DNA of 64,000 bases from Aquabacterium sp. A3. GTDB taxonomy: Bacteria; Pseudomonadota; Gammaproteobacteria; Burkholderiales; Burkholderiaceae_C. The position numbers were made by a program, and so were the translations under genes. Below, piece after piece: positions 9,074 to 18,472 of the stretch (positions are counted from its first letter, which is position 1; every line of letters begins with the position of its first letter). The stretch spans positions 1,860,001 to 1,924,000 of the forward strand of contig NZ_JBBPEV010000001.1 of assembly GCF_038069945.1 (NCBI RefSeq), given 5' to 3'. The notes beneath the pieces are model-generated. The model was not told where the DNA came from, did no database searches, and was given only the letters and a program-made list of their open reading frames with translations.

Positions 9074-9853
9074 ATGCCCACCGCCACCTGGAGCCCCAAC
9101 CCCCGGCAGCTTGCCCTGCTGGAAGAGGTCAAGACCCGAGGTGCGGTGTCGGTCGAGCGTCTGGCGCAGCGCCTGAACGTGACCATGCAGACGGTGCGCC
9201 GCGACGTGCAGCGGCTGTCCGAGGCGGGCTTGTTGCAGCGCTTTCACGGCGGGGTCAGCCTGCCACGCGAGGTGCCCCTGGGCGGCGCCTGGAAAGAGCG
9301 CCAGGCCTTGCGCGCCGACGCCAAAGCCCGCATTGCGCGCTCGGTGGCCGCCGCCATCCCCCCGGGCAGCAGCCTGATGCTGGGCATCGGCACCACGGTC
9401 GAGGCCGTGGCCCGCGCGCTGCTGGACACGCCCGGGCTCACCGTGGTGACCCACAACCTGCACGTGGCCAACCTGCTGAGCGAGCACCGCGACTGCAAGG
9501 TGCACATCGCCGGGGGCGTGCTGCGCGGCCGTGACAGCGCCCTGGAGGGTGAGAGCACGGTGGCCTTCCTGGAGCAGTTCCGGGTGGACTTCGCCATCAT
9601 CAGCACCCTGGGCGTCGACCCCGACGGCACCCTGCGCGATCGCGACCTGCGCGAGCTGCCCGTGGTGCAGACCCTGATGCGCCAGGCCCGCGAACGCTGG
9701 CTGGTGTCCGATGTCAGCAAGTTTGGCGAAGCCGCCCTGGCCAAGGTGGCCCACCTGCAAGACATGACGCGCGTGTTCACCGAAGCCCTGCCCCCCGCGC
9801 CTTTCGCGCAGCACATGCAGGAATGGGGTGTGGCGCTGACCATCGCCTCCTGA
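9074..9853 (+). CDS. glpR: DeoR-family glycerol-3-phosphate regulon repressor
   Basis: A 259-residue DeoR-type repressor. The N-terminal helix-turn-helix is RQLALLEEVKTRGAVSVERLAQRLNV with TMQTVRRDVQRLSEAGLLQRFHGG. The C-terminal sugar-phosphate sensor (about 80-240) shows LMLGIGTTVEAVARAL, VVTHNLHVANLL, FRVDFAIISTLGVDPDG and WLVSDVSKFG. ATG 9074 is preceded by AGGAG at suitable spacing. It is divergent from glpD and 9 bp before glpK, so regulation of glycerol use by glycerol-3-phosphate is a safe inference. Confidence 0.94.
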   Translation: MPTATWSPNPRQLALLEEVKTRGAVSVERLAQRLNVTMQTVRRDVQRLSEAGLLQRFHGGVSLPREVPLGGAWKERQALRADAKARIARSVAAAIPPGSSLMLGIGTTVEAVARALLDTPGLTVVTHNLHVANLLSEHRDCKVHIAGGVLRGRDSALEGESTVAFLEQFRVDFAIISTLGVDPDGTLRDRDLRELPVVQTLMRQARERWLVSDVSKFGEAALAKVAHLQDMTRVFTEALPPAPFAQHMQEWGVALTIAS

Positions 9854-9862
9854 GGTACACCC

Positions 9863-11374
9863 ATGACCTACCTCCTCGCCCTGGACCAGGGCACCTCCAG
9901 CTCTCGCAGCATCGTGTTTGATGCGCAAGGCCAGATCCTGGCCAGTGCGCAACAAGAGATCCACCAGCACTACCCTCAACCCGGCTGGGTGGAGCACGAC
10001 CCGCTGGAGCTGTGGACCACCCAGCGCGACACCGCCCACCAGGCGCTGGCGATGTTGCGGGCGCAGGGGCACGATCTGACGCAGGTGCGGGGCATCGGCA
10101 TCACCAACCAGCGCGAGACCGTGGTGCTGTGGCGCCGCGACACGGGCCAGCCCGTGGCCCGGGCCATCGTCTGGCAAGACCGCCGCACCGAGGCGCGCTG
10201 TGCCCAGTGGCGCCAGCAGGGCCTGGAGCGCATGATCCGCGACAAGACCGGCCTGGTCGTCGACCCCTATTTTTCGGGCAGCAAGCTGGCCTGGCTGCTC
10301 GATCACGTGGACGGCGCCCGTGCCGCCGCCGAGCGCGGAGAGCTGGCCTTCGGCACCGTGGACACCTGGCTGCTGTGGCAGCTCACGCAGGGCCGCGTGC
10401 ACGCCACCGACGTCAGCAACGCCTCGCGCACCATGCTCTTCAACATCCACACCCTGTGCTGGGATGACGAGCTGCTGGCGTTGATGAACATCCCGCACTC
10501 GGTGCTGCCGCAGGTGCACGCGTCCAGCCACCTGTTTGGCGAGGTCGCACCCTCGGTGTGGGGCCTGGACGGCGTGCCGGCCCTGCCGGTGGCGGGCATC
10601 GCGGGCGACCAGCAGGCGGCCCAGTGCGGCCAGGCCATGTTCGCCCCCGGCCTGGCCAAAAACACCTACGGCACCGGCTGCTTCATGTTGATGCACACCG
10701 GGCATGAGGCCCGCACATCGGGCAATGGCCTGCTGACCACGGCCGCCGCCCGGATCGGCAGCCAGGCCGACTACGCCCTGGAAGGCAGTGTGTTCATCGG
10801 CGGTGCCGTGGTGCAATGGCTGCGCGACGGATTGAAAGCCATCCGCGCGGCCAGCGAGGTGCAGAGCCTGGCCGAAAGCGTGCCGGACGCCGGTGGCGTC
10901 ATGTTCGTGCCCGCCTTCACCGGACTGGGCGCGCCCTACTGGGACAGCGACGCCCGGGGCGCCATCGTCGGGCTGACGCGGGGCAGCACCGTGGCCCACA
11001 TCGCCCGTGCCGCACTCGAATCCATCGCCTTCCAGAGCGCCGCACTGTTTCAGGCCATGAGCCGGGACGCGGCCGCCGGAGGCCGTGCCGTCAGCGAGTT
11101 GCGCGTCGACGGTGGCGCCTGCGTGAACAACCTGCTGATGCAGTTTCAGGCCGACCTGCTGGGCATCCCGGTGGTGCGCCCGCAGGTGGTGGAAACCACC
11201 GCGCTGGGCGCGGCCTACCTGGCCGGCCTGGCCACCGGTGTGTACCCCGACACCTTGGCGATTGCCCGCCTGTGGCAGGCCGAACGCACCTTCTACCCCA
11301 CCCTCTCCCGCGAGCGCGCCGCCGAGCTGATGGGCCAGTGGGAGCACGCCGTGCGTCAGTCCTGCGCCCGCTGA
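9863..11374 (+). CDS. glpK: glycerol kinase
   Basis: A 503-residue FGGY-family kinase that phosphorylates glycerol to glycerol-3-phosphate in the cytoplasm. The start [20 protein letters not shown] holds the phosphate-1 motif. Other signatures are [59 protein letters not shown] and [23 protein letters not shown]. Length is normal. It follows glpR by 9 bp. No glycerol facilitator (GlpF) gene is adjacent. Confidence 0.98.
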   Translation: MTYLLALDQGTSSSRSIVFDAQGQILASAQQEIHQHYPQPGWVEHDPLELWTTQRDTAHQALAMLRAQGHDLTQVRGIGITNQRETVVLWRRDTGQPVARAIVWQDRRTEARCAQWRQQGLERMIRDKTGLVVDPYFSGSKLAWLLDHVDGARAAAERGELAFGTVDTWLLWQLTQGRVHATDVSNASRTMLFNIHTLCWDDELLALMNIPHSVLPQVHASSHLFGEVAPSVWGLDGVPALPVAGIAGDQQAAQCGQAMFAPGLAKNTYGTGCFMLMHTGHEARTSGNGLLTTAAARIGSQADYALEGSVFIGGAVVQWLRDGLKAIRAASEVQSLAESVPDAGGVMFVPAFTGLGAPYWDSDARGAIVGLTRGSTVAHIARAALESIAFQSAALFQAMSRDAAAGGRAVSELRVDGGACVNNLLMQFQADLLGIPVVRPQVVETTALGAAYLAGLATGVYPDTLAIARLWQAERTFYPTLSRERAAELMGQWEHAVRQSCAR

Positions 11375-11383
11375 GCCACCACC

Positions 11384-11827
11384 ATGCCGCCACGCATCGG
11401 CACCCTGCAAGGGGTGCGCCGCAAGCTCATCCACGCCACCCTGTACGAGGCCATCGCCATCACGGTGGTGACCGTGGCGGTGATGCTCTTCAGTGGGCAC
11501 GGGCTGGCGCACGCCGGCGCCCTCGCGGCCCTGACCTCGGTGGCCGCCGTCAGCTGGAACATGGTCTTCAACGCGCTGTTCGAAGCCTGGGAGCGCCGCC
11601 AGGCCGACCGCACCCGCACCATCCAACGCCGCGTGGCGCACGCCTTCGGCTTCGAAGGCGGGTTGATCCTGCTGACCGTGCCGCTGATCGCCTGGTGGCT
11701 GGACATGAGCTGGTGGGCCGCGCTGGTGGCCGACATTGGCCTGGTCGTCTTCTTTCTGATCTACACCTTCGTCTTCAACTGGGTGTTTGATCACGTGTTC
11801 GGCCTGCCCGACAGCGCACGCGGCTGA
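11384..11827 (+). CDS. PACE-family efflux transporter
   Basis: A 147-residue inner-membrane protein with four predicted transmembrane helices arranged as two tandem transmembrane-pair repeats. The family pattern is visible: RRKLIHATLYEAIAI at helix 1, SWNMVFNALFEAWERR after helix 2, RVAHAFGFEGGLIL at helix 3, and FNWVFDHVFGLP after helix 4. PACE proteins (AceI-like) export biocides such as chlorhexidine and some polyamines. It starts 9 bp after glpK and may share its transcript, though a functional link to glycerol is not obvious. Confidence 0.93.
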   Translation: MPPRIGTLQGVRRKLIHATLYEAIAITVVTVAVMLFSGHGLAHAGALAALTSVAAVSWNMVFNALFEAWERRQADRTRTIQRRVAHAFGFEGGLILLTVPLIAWWLDMSWWAALVADIGLVVFFLIYTFVFNWVFDHVFGLPDSARG

Positions 11828-11969
11828 TCCGCCGCCGCAGGCACCAAGGGAAACCCTGGGGCCCGCCTGTCGCCCAGACCACCACCCTTGTCGCGCACGC
11901 TGCCATGGCCCGGCCCGGTCATCGCTAGGATCAGAGCTTGCCTGTGTTTGCCCCCACCGCGCCACCACC

Positions 11970-12848
11970 ATGCCCACCCTGCCCTTTCAGCGTCTGACGG
12001 TTCAAGGCCCCGATGGCGTGCTGGCCGTGCGCCGGTGGGGACGCCGCGACCGGCCGGTGGTGCTGTGCGTGCATGGCTACCCCGACAACAGCAGCAAGTG
12101 GGAGGCCGTGGCCACCTGGCTGGCCAACGACTACCAGGTGGTGGCCTATGACGTGCGCGGCGCCGGGCAGTCCTTCAAGCCCACGGCCACCCAGGCGTAT
12201 GCCCTGGCCCGCCTGACCGAGGACTTCCGCGCCGTGATCGACGCCGTCAGCCCCAACGCCCCCGTGCACCTGGTGGGGCACGACTGGGGCTCGGTGCAGT
12301 GCTGGGAGTTCGTCACCGACCCCAGCCTGAAGGGCCGCATCGCCTCGTACACCTCGTGTTCCGGGCCCTGCCTGGACCACGTGGGCCACTGGATGCGCGA
12401 CCGCCTGCGCCAGCCCAGCCTGCGCGGCATGGGCCAGATGGGCCTGCAACTGATCAAGAGCTGGTACGTGTACCTGTTTCACCTGCCCTGGGTGCCCGAG
12501 CTGCTGTGGCGTGCGGTGCTGGGGCGGCAGTGGCACCTGGTGATGCGCTGGCTGGAGCGCACCCCCGTGCCGCCGCGAGACGGTCAGGCCGATGACGGCC
12601 GCTTTGGCGTGAACCTCTACCGCGCCAACTTCCTGCCTCGGCTGATGCACCCCGGTCAGCGCGTGGCCCACGCCCCTGTGCAAGTGCTGGTGCCCACGGG
12701 CGACCGCTTCGTCAGCCCCTCGCTGAGCGAAAACCTCGACCGCTGGGCCCCCTCGCTGCAACGGCACGAACTGAAGGCAGGCCACTGGATCACGCTCAAG
12801 CAGCCCGAGCTGTTTGCGCAGGCCGTGCGCCAGTTCATTTCGGCTTGA
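11970..12848 (+). CDS. alpha/beta-fold hydrolase (epoxide hydrolase-like)
   Basis: A 292-residue alpha/beta hydrolase. The oxyanion region is LCVHGYPDNSSKWE, the nucleophile elbow is LVGHDWGSVQCWEF with Asp as the probable nucleophile, and the C-terminal His is in LKAGHWITLKQPE. An Asp nucleophile in GHDWG is typical of epoxide hydrolases and haloalkane dehalogenases rather than Ser esterases. The frame extends upstream to 11787 but that part overlaps the PACE gene in another frame, so ATG 11970 is used. Its 3' end overlaps the convergent DUF502 gene by 14 bp. Confidence 0.9.
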   Translation: MPTLPFQRLTVQGPDGVLAVRRWGRRDRPVVLCVHGYPDNSSKWEAVATWLANDYQVVAYDVRGAGQSFKPTATQAYALARLTEDFRAVIDAVSPNAPVHLVGHDWGSVQCWEFVTDPSLKGRIASYTSCSGPCLDHVGHWMRDRLRQPSLRGMGQMGLQLIKSWYVYLFHLPWVPELLWRAVLGRQWHLVMRWLERTPVPPRDGQADDGRFGVNLYRANFLPRLMHPGQRVAHAPVQVLVPTGDRFVSPSLSENLDRWAPSLQRHELKAGHWITLKQPELFAQAVRQFISA

Positions 12849-13497
12849 GCACCCCGACGCCGGCCAGCACCTGACTGCTGGTCACGCCCATCGACACGTA
12901 GATGCTGGTGAGTCCGTCCATGCCCACCTCGGCCGGTGTCACCCAGGTCTCGGGCACGTACAGCAGGCCGCCCCCGACGGGCACCGGTGCGGTGGGCACC
13001 AGCACCGCGCGGTAGCGCTGACCATCCAGCACGATGGGGTCCGGCGTGGACAGCAGCCCCAGCACCTTCACGCCCCCTTCACCGCCAAAACTGCACCACA
13101 CCGGGCTCATCGACTTCAGGCCGTCGTCTTCACGCTGGCTGAGCATGTCCACAAAGCGGCTGATGAGGTCGTACACATTGCGCACCAGGGGGATGCGCCG
13201 CACCACCCCATTGACCAGCCGGGCCAGGCCCCGCTGCAGTTCCGCCTCGACCAGCAGCCCCAAGGCAAACACCCCCAGCACGATGATCAAGGCGCCCAGG
13301 GCATAGCCCAGCAAGGCCGAGCCTGACAGGCCAATGCCCAATTGCACGAACACCTGACCCACGAGGCTGTTGGGCCCCAGCCAGTCGTACAGCAGCCGTC
13401 CCAGCCAGATGAACACCGCCGCAGTGGCGAACAAGGGCAAGGCGGCCAGCAGGCCCGCCACAAAGGTGCGGGTCAACTCGCGCAGGGATCGCTTCAT
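12835..13497 (-). CDS. DUF502 membrane protein
   Basis: A 220-residue inner-membrane protein of the DUF502 family, function unknown. Two hydrophobic segments are clear: about residues 12-35 (FVAGLLAALPLFATAAVFIWLG) and 60-85 (LLGYALGALIIVLGVFALGLLVE). The family core is RRIPLVRNVYDLISRFVDML, and the beta-rich C-terminus includes VLVPTAPVPVGGGLLYVP. ATG 13497 (MKRSLRELTRTF) is preferred; ATG 13503 is possible. It is divergent from the NAGGN operon. Confidence 0.9.
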   Translation of the reverse strand: MKRSLRELTRTFVAGLLAALPLFATAAVFIWLGRLLYDWLGPNSLVGQVFVQLGIGLSGSALLGYALGALIIVLGVFALGLLVEAELQRGLARLVNGVVRRIPLVRNVYDLISRFVDMLSQREDDGLKSMSPVWCSFGGEGGVKVLGLLSTPDPIVLDGQRYRAVLVPTAPVPVGGGLLYVPETWVTPAEVGMDGLTSIYVSMGVTSSQVLAGVGVLKPK

Positions 13498-13751
13498 CAG
13501 CATGGGCAGGCAGGGCAAACGGCACGGCAAGACTGCCGCCTGCGCATTATCGCGAGCCCCCACCATTCCTGCAGGCATCCGGTGCGCGGCTTGCCTTCAG
13601 TGCAATACATTTGTACAATAGTATTTTTCGATCCGTCGTCGCCGTCTGATCGTTGTCGATCACTGATCGCGCCGGCGGGTGCCGAACACCTTGCCGTTCC
13701 TGGCCCGTCGCTGTCCGGGCCCACCGGCGCCACAAGAGAGGAGTCCTGTCC

Positions 13752-15527
13752 ATGTGTGGCTTTGTCGGTGTCCGTCGTTTTGACGGGCGCGCCCCTGATG
13801 CGGCGCTGTTGCAGCGCATGTCCGATGTGATCGCCCCCCGCGGTCCCGATGCCCACGGCATGTTCCAGCAAGGCGCCTTTGCCGTGGCCCACCGCCGCCT
13901 GAAGGTCATCGACCTCAGCGAACACGCCCAGCAACCCATGGTCGACCGCGATCTGGGCCTCACCCTGGTCTTCAACGGCTGCATCTACAACTACCCCGAA
14001 CTGCGCGCCGAACTGCAACAGCTCGGCTACCGTTTCGCCTCCAGCGGCGACACCGAGGTCGTGCTCAAGGCCTTTCATGCCTGGGGCCAGAACGCCTGGC
14101 AGCGGCTGCACGGCATGTTCGCCGTGGTGGTGCACGAGCGCGACACCGGCCGCCTCACCCTGGCGCGTGACCGCTTCGGCATCAAGCCGCTCTACGTGGC
14201 GCAAACACCGGGGGGCCTGCGCTTTGGCTCCAGCCTGCCTGCCCTGATTCAAGACCCCGAGATCGATCGCAGCATCGACCTCATGGCCCTGAACCACTAC
14301 CTGTCGTGGCACGCCGTGGTGCCCCCGCCGCTCACCTTACTCAAAGGCGTGCGCAAGCTGCCACCAGGCACCAGCCTGACCATCGATGGCGAAGGCGAAG
14401 GCACCCTGCACACCTGGTGGCAACTGCGGGTCGAGGCCGACCCCGAGCTGGCCGCCATGCCCACCATCGAACGCGAAAAGCTGGTCGAGCAGGCCCTGCG
14501 CACCGCCGTGCAGCGCCGGGCGCTGGCCGATGTGCCGGTGGGCGTGCTGCTGTCCGGTGGCGTCGACAGCAGCCTGATCGTGGCCCTGCTGGCCGAGATG
14601 GGACAGCCCGGCCTGCAAACCTTCTCCATCGGCTTTGACGCCGCCGGTGGTGAGGCCGGCGACGAGTTCAAGTACTCCGACATGGTGGCCCAGCGCTTTG
14701 GCACCGACCACCACCAGATCCACATCCCCACCAGCGAACTGATGGACGCGCTGCCCGGCACCATCGGCGCCATGAGCGAGCCCATGGTGAGCTACGACAA
14801 CGTGGCCTTCTACCTGCTGTCGCGCGAGGTGGCCAAGCACACGAAGGTGGTGCAAAGCGGCCAGGGCGCCGACGAGGTGTTTGCGGGCTACCACTGGTAC
14901 CCGCACCTGGCCCAGGTGACGCCGCAGGACGCGGCCGCCGCCTACGAGCAGGTGTTCTTTGACCACACGCCCGATCAACTCAGCAGCTTGCTGCAACCCG
15001 TGGCGCATCAGCCCGGCATCAGCCAGGCCTATGTGGAGCAGCACTTCCGCAGCATTGGCGGCAGCCCGCTGGAAAAGGCCCTGCACCTGGACACCACCGT
15101 CATGCTGGTGGACGACCCCGTCAAGCGCGTGGACAACATGACCATGGCCTGGGGCCTGGAGGCGCGCGTGCCCTTCCTGGACCACGAGCTGGTGGAGCTG
15201 GCCGGGCGCCTGCCCGAGGTCGACAAGCTGGGCGATGGCGGCAAGGGCGTGCTCAAGTCCATCGCACGGCGCCTGCTGCCCACCGAGGTGGTGGACCGAC
15301 CCAAGGGCTACTTTCCCGTGCCCATCCTCAAGTACATCGACGGCCCCGTGCTGGACATGATCCGCGACACCCTGGGCAGCCGCGCCGCACTGGAGCGCGG
15401 CCTGTTCCAGCGCGACGCCATCGCCACCTTGCTGGCCCACCCCGCCGAGCACCTCACGCCCTTGCGCGGATCACGCCTGTGGCAAGTCGCCTTGCTGGAG
15501 ATGTGGATGCAGCACCACCGCGTGTGA
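13752..15527 (+). CDS. asnO: N-acetylglutaminylglutamine amidotransferase (AsnB-like)
   Basis: A 591-residue asparagine-synthetase-type amidotransferase. The N-terminal glutaminase domain starts with the catalytic Cys2 (MCGFVGV). Later motifs are RGPDAHG, HRRLKVIDLSEHAQQPM and VFNGCIYNY. The synthetase domain has the PP-loop VLLSGGVDSSLIVALLAE and downstream GQGADEVFAGYHWYPH. Because ngg and an M42 peptidase gene follow, this is best read as the amidotransferase of the NAGGN osmoprotectant system, which converts acetylated Gln-Gln dipeptide to its amide, rather than AsnB itself. The start is fixed by the Cys2 requirement, and AGAGAGGAG-like sequence lies upstream. Confidence 0.95.
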   Translation: MCGFVGVRRFDGRAPDAALLQRMSDVIAPRGPDAHGMFQQGAFAVAHRRLKVIDLSEHAQQPMVDRDLGLTLVFNGCIYNYPELRAELQQLGYRFASSGDTEVVLKAFHAWGQNAWQRLHGMFAVVVHERDTGRLTLARDRFGIKPLYVAQTPGGLRFGSSLPALIQDPEIDRSIDLMALNHYLSWHAVVPPPLTLLKGVRKLPPGTSLTIDGEGEGTLHTWWQLRVEADPELAAMPTIEREKLVEQALRTAVQRRALADVPVGVLLSGGVDSSLIVALLAEMGQPGLQTFSIGFDAAGGEAGDEFKYSDMVAQRFGTDHHQIHIPTSELMDALPGTIGAMSEPMVSYDNVAFYLLSREVAKHTKVVQSGQGADEVFAGYHWYPHLAQVTPQDAAAAYEQVFFDHTPDQLSSLLQPVAHQPGISQAYVEQHFRSIGGSPLEKALHLDTTVMLVDDPVKRVDNMTMAWGLEARVPFLDHELVELAGRLPEVDKLGDGGKGVLKSIARRLLPTEVVDRPKGYFPVPILKYIDGPVLDMIRDTLGSRAALERGLFQRDAIATLLAHPAEHLTPLRGSRLWQVALLEMWMQHHRV

Positions 15528-15546
15528 GCCGGCCCCGAGACACGAC

Positions 15547-17202
15547 ATGACGCCCAACACCATCATCGACTGCGGCTGGGGCCGCCTGCTCATGGGCCAG
15601 ACCTTCGCCACCCAGCGCGAGCTGGTCGACGCCCTGGTGGCCGAAGCCCCGCGCCAGCGCGACGTGGCGCTGTACGCACAAGACCCCCACGTGCTGGTGG
15701 CCCTGGCGCCGCAACAGCTCTTTCTGGACCCCTCACACACCTTTCGCCTGCCGCTGGCCCGCATCGCCCAGTGGGCGCCCCTGAGGCAAGGCCCGGGCTG
15801 GCATGTGCGCCAGGCCACGCCAGATGACGAAAGCGCGATCAACCGCATCTTGCAGGCGCGGCACATGGTGCCGGTCTGGGATGGCTTCATGCGGCACGCG
15901 GCCGCCCAGCTGGAAGACGCCTTGAGCATCCTGGTGGCCGAAGAAACCGACACGCACCAGGTGGTGGGCGTGGTCACCGGCGTGGACCATGTGGCCGCCT
16001 GCGACGACCCCGAGCATGGCTGCAGCCTGTGGTCGCTGGCCGTGGACCCGCAGTGCGTGCGCCAAGGCATCGGCCTGGCGCTGGTGCAGGCGCTGGCGCG
16101 GCACTACGAGGCACGCGGGCTGCACCACATGGACCTGTCGGTCATGCACGACAACACCCAGGCCATCGAGCTGTATGACAAGCTCGGCTTCGAGCGTGTG
16201 CCCATCTTCTGCGTCAAGAACCGCAACCCCATCAACGAAACCCTCTACGTCGGCCCCGACAGCGACGAAGGCCTGAACATCTACGCCAAGATCATCGTCA
16301 AGGAGGCCCGCCGCCGCGGCATCCACGCCGAGGTGCTGGACGCCGAGTACGGCTACTTCAAGCTCAGCCTGGGCGGGCGCAGCATCACCTGCCGCGAATC
16401 GCTGTCCGAGCTGACTTCGGCGGTGGCCATGAGCCGCTGCGACGACAAGCGCGTCACGCGGCGCGTGCTGGCCGCCGGTGGTGTGGCCACGCCCGAGCAA
16501 CTGGTGGTGGGCTGCCCGGGCGAGCTCGAAACCTTCCTGACCCAGCATCCCCGCGTGGTGGTCAAACCGGCGCGTGGCGAACAAGGCCGGGGCATTTCGG
16601 TGGACGTGCGTGGGCTGGCCGATGTCAGCCGCGCCATCGATGCGGCGCGCAAACACTGCGACGACGTGATCGTGGAAGAAATGGTGGCGGGCGATGACTT
16701 GCGCATCGTCGTGATCGACCACCAGGTCGTGGCCGCCGCCACGCGCGAGCCTGCCCGCATCGTGGGCGATGGCCAGACCGACATCCGCACCCTGATCGAA
16801 CGCCACAGCAAGCGCCGCGAGGCCGTCACCCACGGCGAAAGCCGCATCCCGCTGGACGCTGAAACCGAGCGCTGCGTGCGCCTGGCCGGGCACCACATGG
16901 ACAGCATCTTGCCGGCCGGCGCGGTGCTCGCGGTGCGCAAGACCGCCAACCTGCACACCGGCGGCACCATCCACGACGTCACTGCGCAGTTGCACCCACA
17001 CCTGCGCGAAGTGGCCGAAAAGGCATCGCGCCTGCTCGACATCCCCGTGGTGGGCTTTGACTTCATGGTGCCCCGCGTGGACGGCGACACCTACTGGGTG
17101 ATCGAAGCCAACGAGCGCCCCGGCCTGGCCAACCACGAACCGCAACCCACGGTGCAGGCCTTCGTGGACCTGCTGTTTCCCCAGACCAGGACACCCTCAT
17201 GA
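15547..17202 (+). CDS. ngg: N-acetylglutaminylglutamine synthetase (GNAT + ATP-grasp)
   Basis: A 551-residue fusion enzyme. An N-terminal GNAT acetyltransferase part (about 85-225) has LWSLAVDPQCVRQGIGLALVQAL and YDKLGFERVP. A C-terminal ATP-grasp part (about 285-545) has VVKPARGEQGRGISV, DDVIVEEMVAGDDLRIVVID and WVIEANERPGLANHEPQ. This matches the NAGGN synthetase, which joins two glutamines and acetylates the dipeptide during osmotic stress. The gene follows asnO by 19 bp and overlaps the M42 peptidase gene by 4 bp (ATGA). Confidence 0.95.
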   Translation: MTPNTIIDCGWGRLLMGQTFATQRELVDALVAEAPRQRDVALYAQDPHVLVALAPQQLFLDPSHTFRLPLARIAQWAPLRQGPGWHVRQATPDDESAINRILQARHMVPVWDGFMRHAAAQLEDALSILVAEETDTHQVVGVVTGVDHVAACDDPEHGCSLWSLAVDPQCVRQGIGLALVQALARHYEARGLHHMDLSVMHDNTQAIELYDKLGFERVPIFCVKNRNPINETLYVGPDSDEGLNIYAKIIVKEARRRGIHAEVLDAEYGYFKLSLGGRSITCRESLSELTSAVAMSRCDDKRVTRRVLAAGGVATPEQLVVGCPGELETFLTQHPRVVVKPARGEQGRGISVDVRGLADVSRAIDAARKHCDDVIVEEMVAGDDLRIVVIDHQVVAAATREPARIVGDGQTDIRTLIERHSKRREAVTHGESRIPLDAETERCVRLAGHHMDSILPAGAVLAVRKTANLHTGGTIHDVTAQLHPHLREVAEKASRLLDIPVVGFDFMVPRVDGDTYWVIEANERPGLANHEPQPTVQAFVDLLFPQTRTPS

Positions 17203-18326
17203 GCATGCCCCTGATCAACCCGGCCTACCTGCAATCGGTGCTGCGCCGGCTGCTGGAAACGCCCAGCCCCTCGGGCATGACCGACGCCGTGGTGCGCCTG
17301 GTGTGCGACATGCTTGATGAACTGGGCATCAGCTACCAGCTCACGCGCCGAGGTGCCATCCGCGCCATCATCCCGGGCAGCCGGCCCAGCCCCAAGCGTG
17401 CCGTGGCCAGCCACCTCGACACCCTGGGGGCCATGGTCAAGGCGCTCAAGCCCAATGGCCGTGTCTCGCTGGCGCCCATCGGTTTCTGGACCTCGCGCTT
17501 CGCGGAGAGCGAGCGCGTCACCATCTACTCCGACTTTGGCAACATCCGTGGCACCGTGCTGCCCCTGAAGGCCTCAGGCCACACCTTCAACAAAGAGATC
17601 GACACCCAGCCGGTGGACTGGTCACAGCTGGAGGTGCGCCTGGACGAGCGCGTCAGCAACGTGAGCGAACTCATGCGCCTGGGCGTGCGCGTGGGCGACA
17701 CGGTGGCCTTCGACACCCGCACCGAGTTCGGGCCCAACGGCTTCATCAACTCGCGTTACCTGGACGACAAGGCCGGTGTGGCCAGCGTGCTGGCCGCCGC
17801 CGAAGCCATCCTGCGCCACGGGCAACCGCTGCCGCTGGACGTGCTGCTGCTGTTCACCATCTCGGAAGAGGTGGGCGTGGGCGCCTCGCACGTGCTGCAT
17901 GGGGGCGATGTGTCCGAGCTGATCTCGGTGGACAACGGCACCGTGGCCGAAGGCCAGAACACCTCGGAGTACGGCGTGACCATCTCGATGATGGACAGCA
18001 GCGGCCCCTTCGACTGGCACCTCACGCGCCACCTGCTGCAACTGTGCCGCAACCACGCCATCGAGCACGCGCGCGATGTGTTTCGCTACTACCGCAGCGA
18101 CGCGGCCTCGGCCGTGGAGGCGGGCAACGACATCCGCACCGCCTTGCTGTGCTTTGCCTGCGATGCCTCGCACGGCTACGAGCGCACGCACGAAGAATCA
18201 CTCATCTCGCTGGGCCGCCTGCTGGCCGCCTACATGCTCAGCCCGCCGCTGTTTGAGCGCGACGACAAGGCCTTGGGGCCGCTGGGCGACTTCCCGCCGG
18301 CCGAGGGGCAGATCACGCCGGAGTGA
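17199..18326 (+). CDS. NAGGN-system M42 family peptidase
   Basis: A 375-residue M42-type metallo-aminopeptidase, third member of the NAGGN trio. Metal-ligand and catalytic regions are visible: VASHLDTLGAMV near residue 70, RYLDDKAGVASVLAAAEA, LFTISEEVGVGASHVL with the catalytic Glu pair, and SVDNGTVAEGQNTSEYG. Its role with NAGGN is not established; turnover of the compatible solute is a plausible inference. The start ATG 17199 overlaps the ngg stop. GC composition matches the operon. Confidence 0.94.
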   Translation: MSMPLINPAYLQSVLRRLLETPSPSGMTDAVVRLVCDMLDELGISYQLTRRGAIRAIIPGSRPSPKRAVASHLDTLGAMVKALKPNGRVSLAPIGFWTSRFAESERVTIYSDFGNIRGTVLPLKASGHTFNKEIDTQPVDWSQLEVRLDERVSNVSELMRLGVRVGDTVAFDTRTEFGPNGFINSRYLDDKAGVASVLAAAEAILRHGQPLPLDVLLLFTISEEVGVGASHVLHGGDVSELISVDNGTVAEGQNTSEYGVTISMMDSSGPFDWHLTRHLLQLCRNHAIEHARDVFRYYRSDAASAVEAGNDIRTALLCFACDASHGYERTHEESLISLGRLLAAYMLSPPLFERDDKALGPLGDFPPAEGQITPE

Positions 18327-18472
18327 TGGTGTAACCGCAATCTCAAGGCTGAGCACTGCAAACCAGGGCGGTAACACATAGCAACTGCGGATCAAAACAC
18401 GTCGCCAGGATGGTGGACCGCAGCGTACCCTGTTTAGGATCTTTACCTATTCAATTAAACGCAGGTGATCCG

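Noticed and set aside
8939..11977. Upstream two thirds of a 1541-codon minus-strand open frame ending in glpD
   Set aside because: It runs antisense to glpR, glpK and the PACE gene, has His/Gly/Gln-rich shadow composition and no domain. Only the glpD part (7352-8938) is real.
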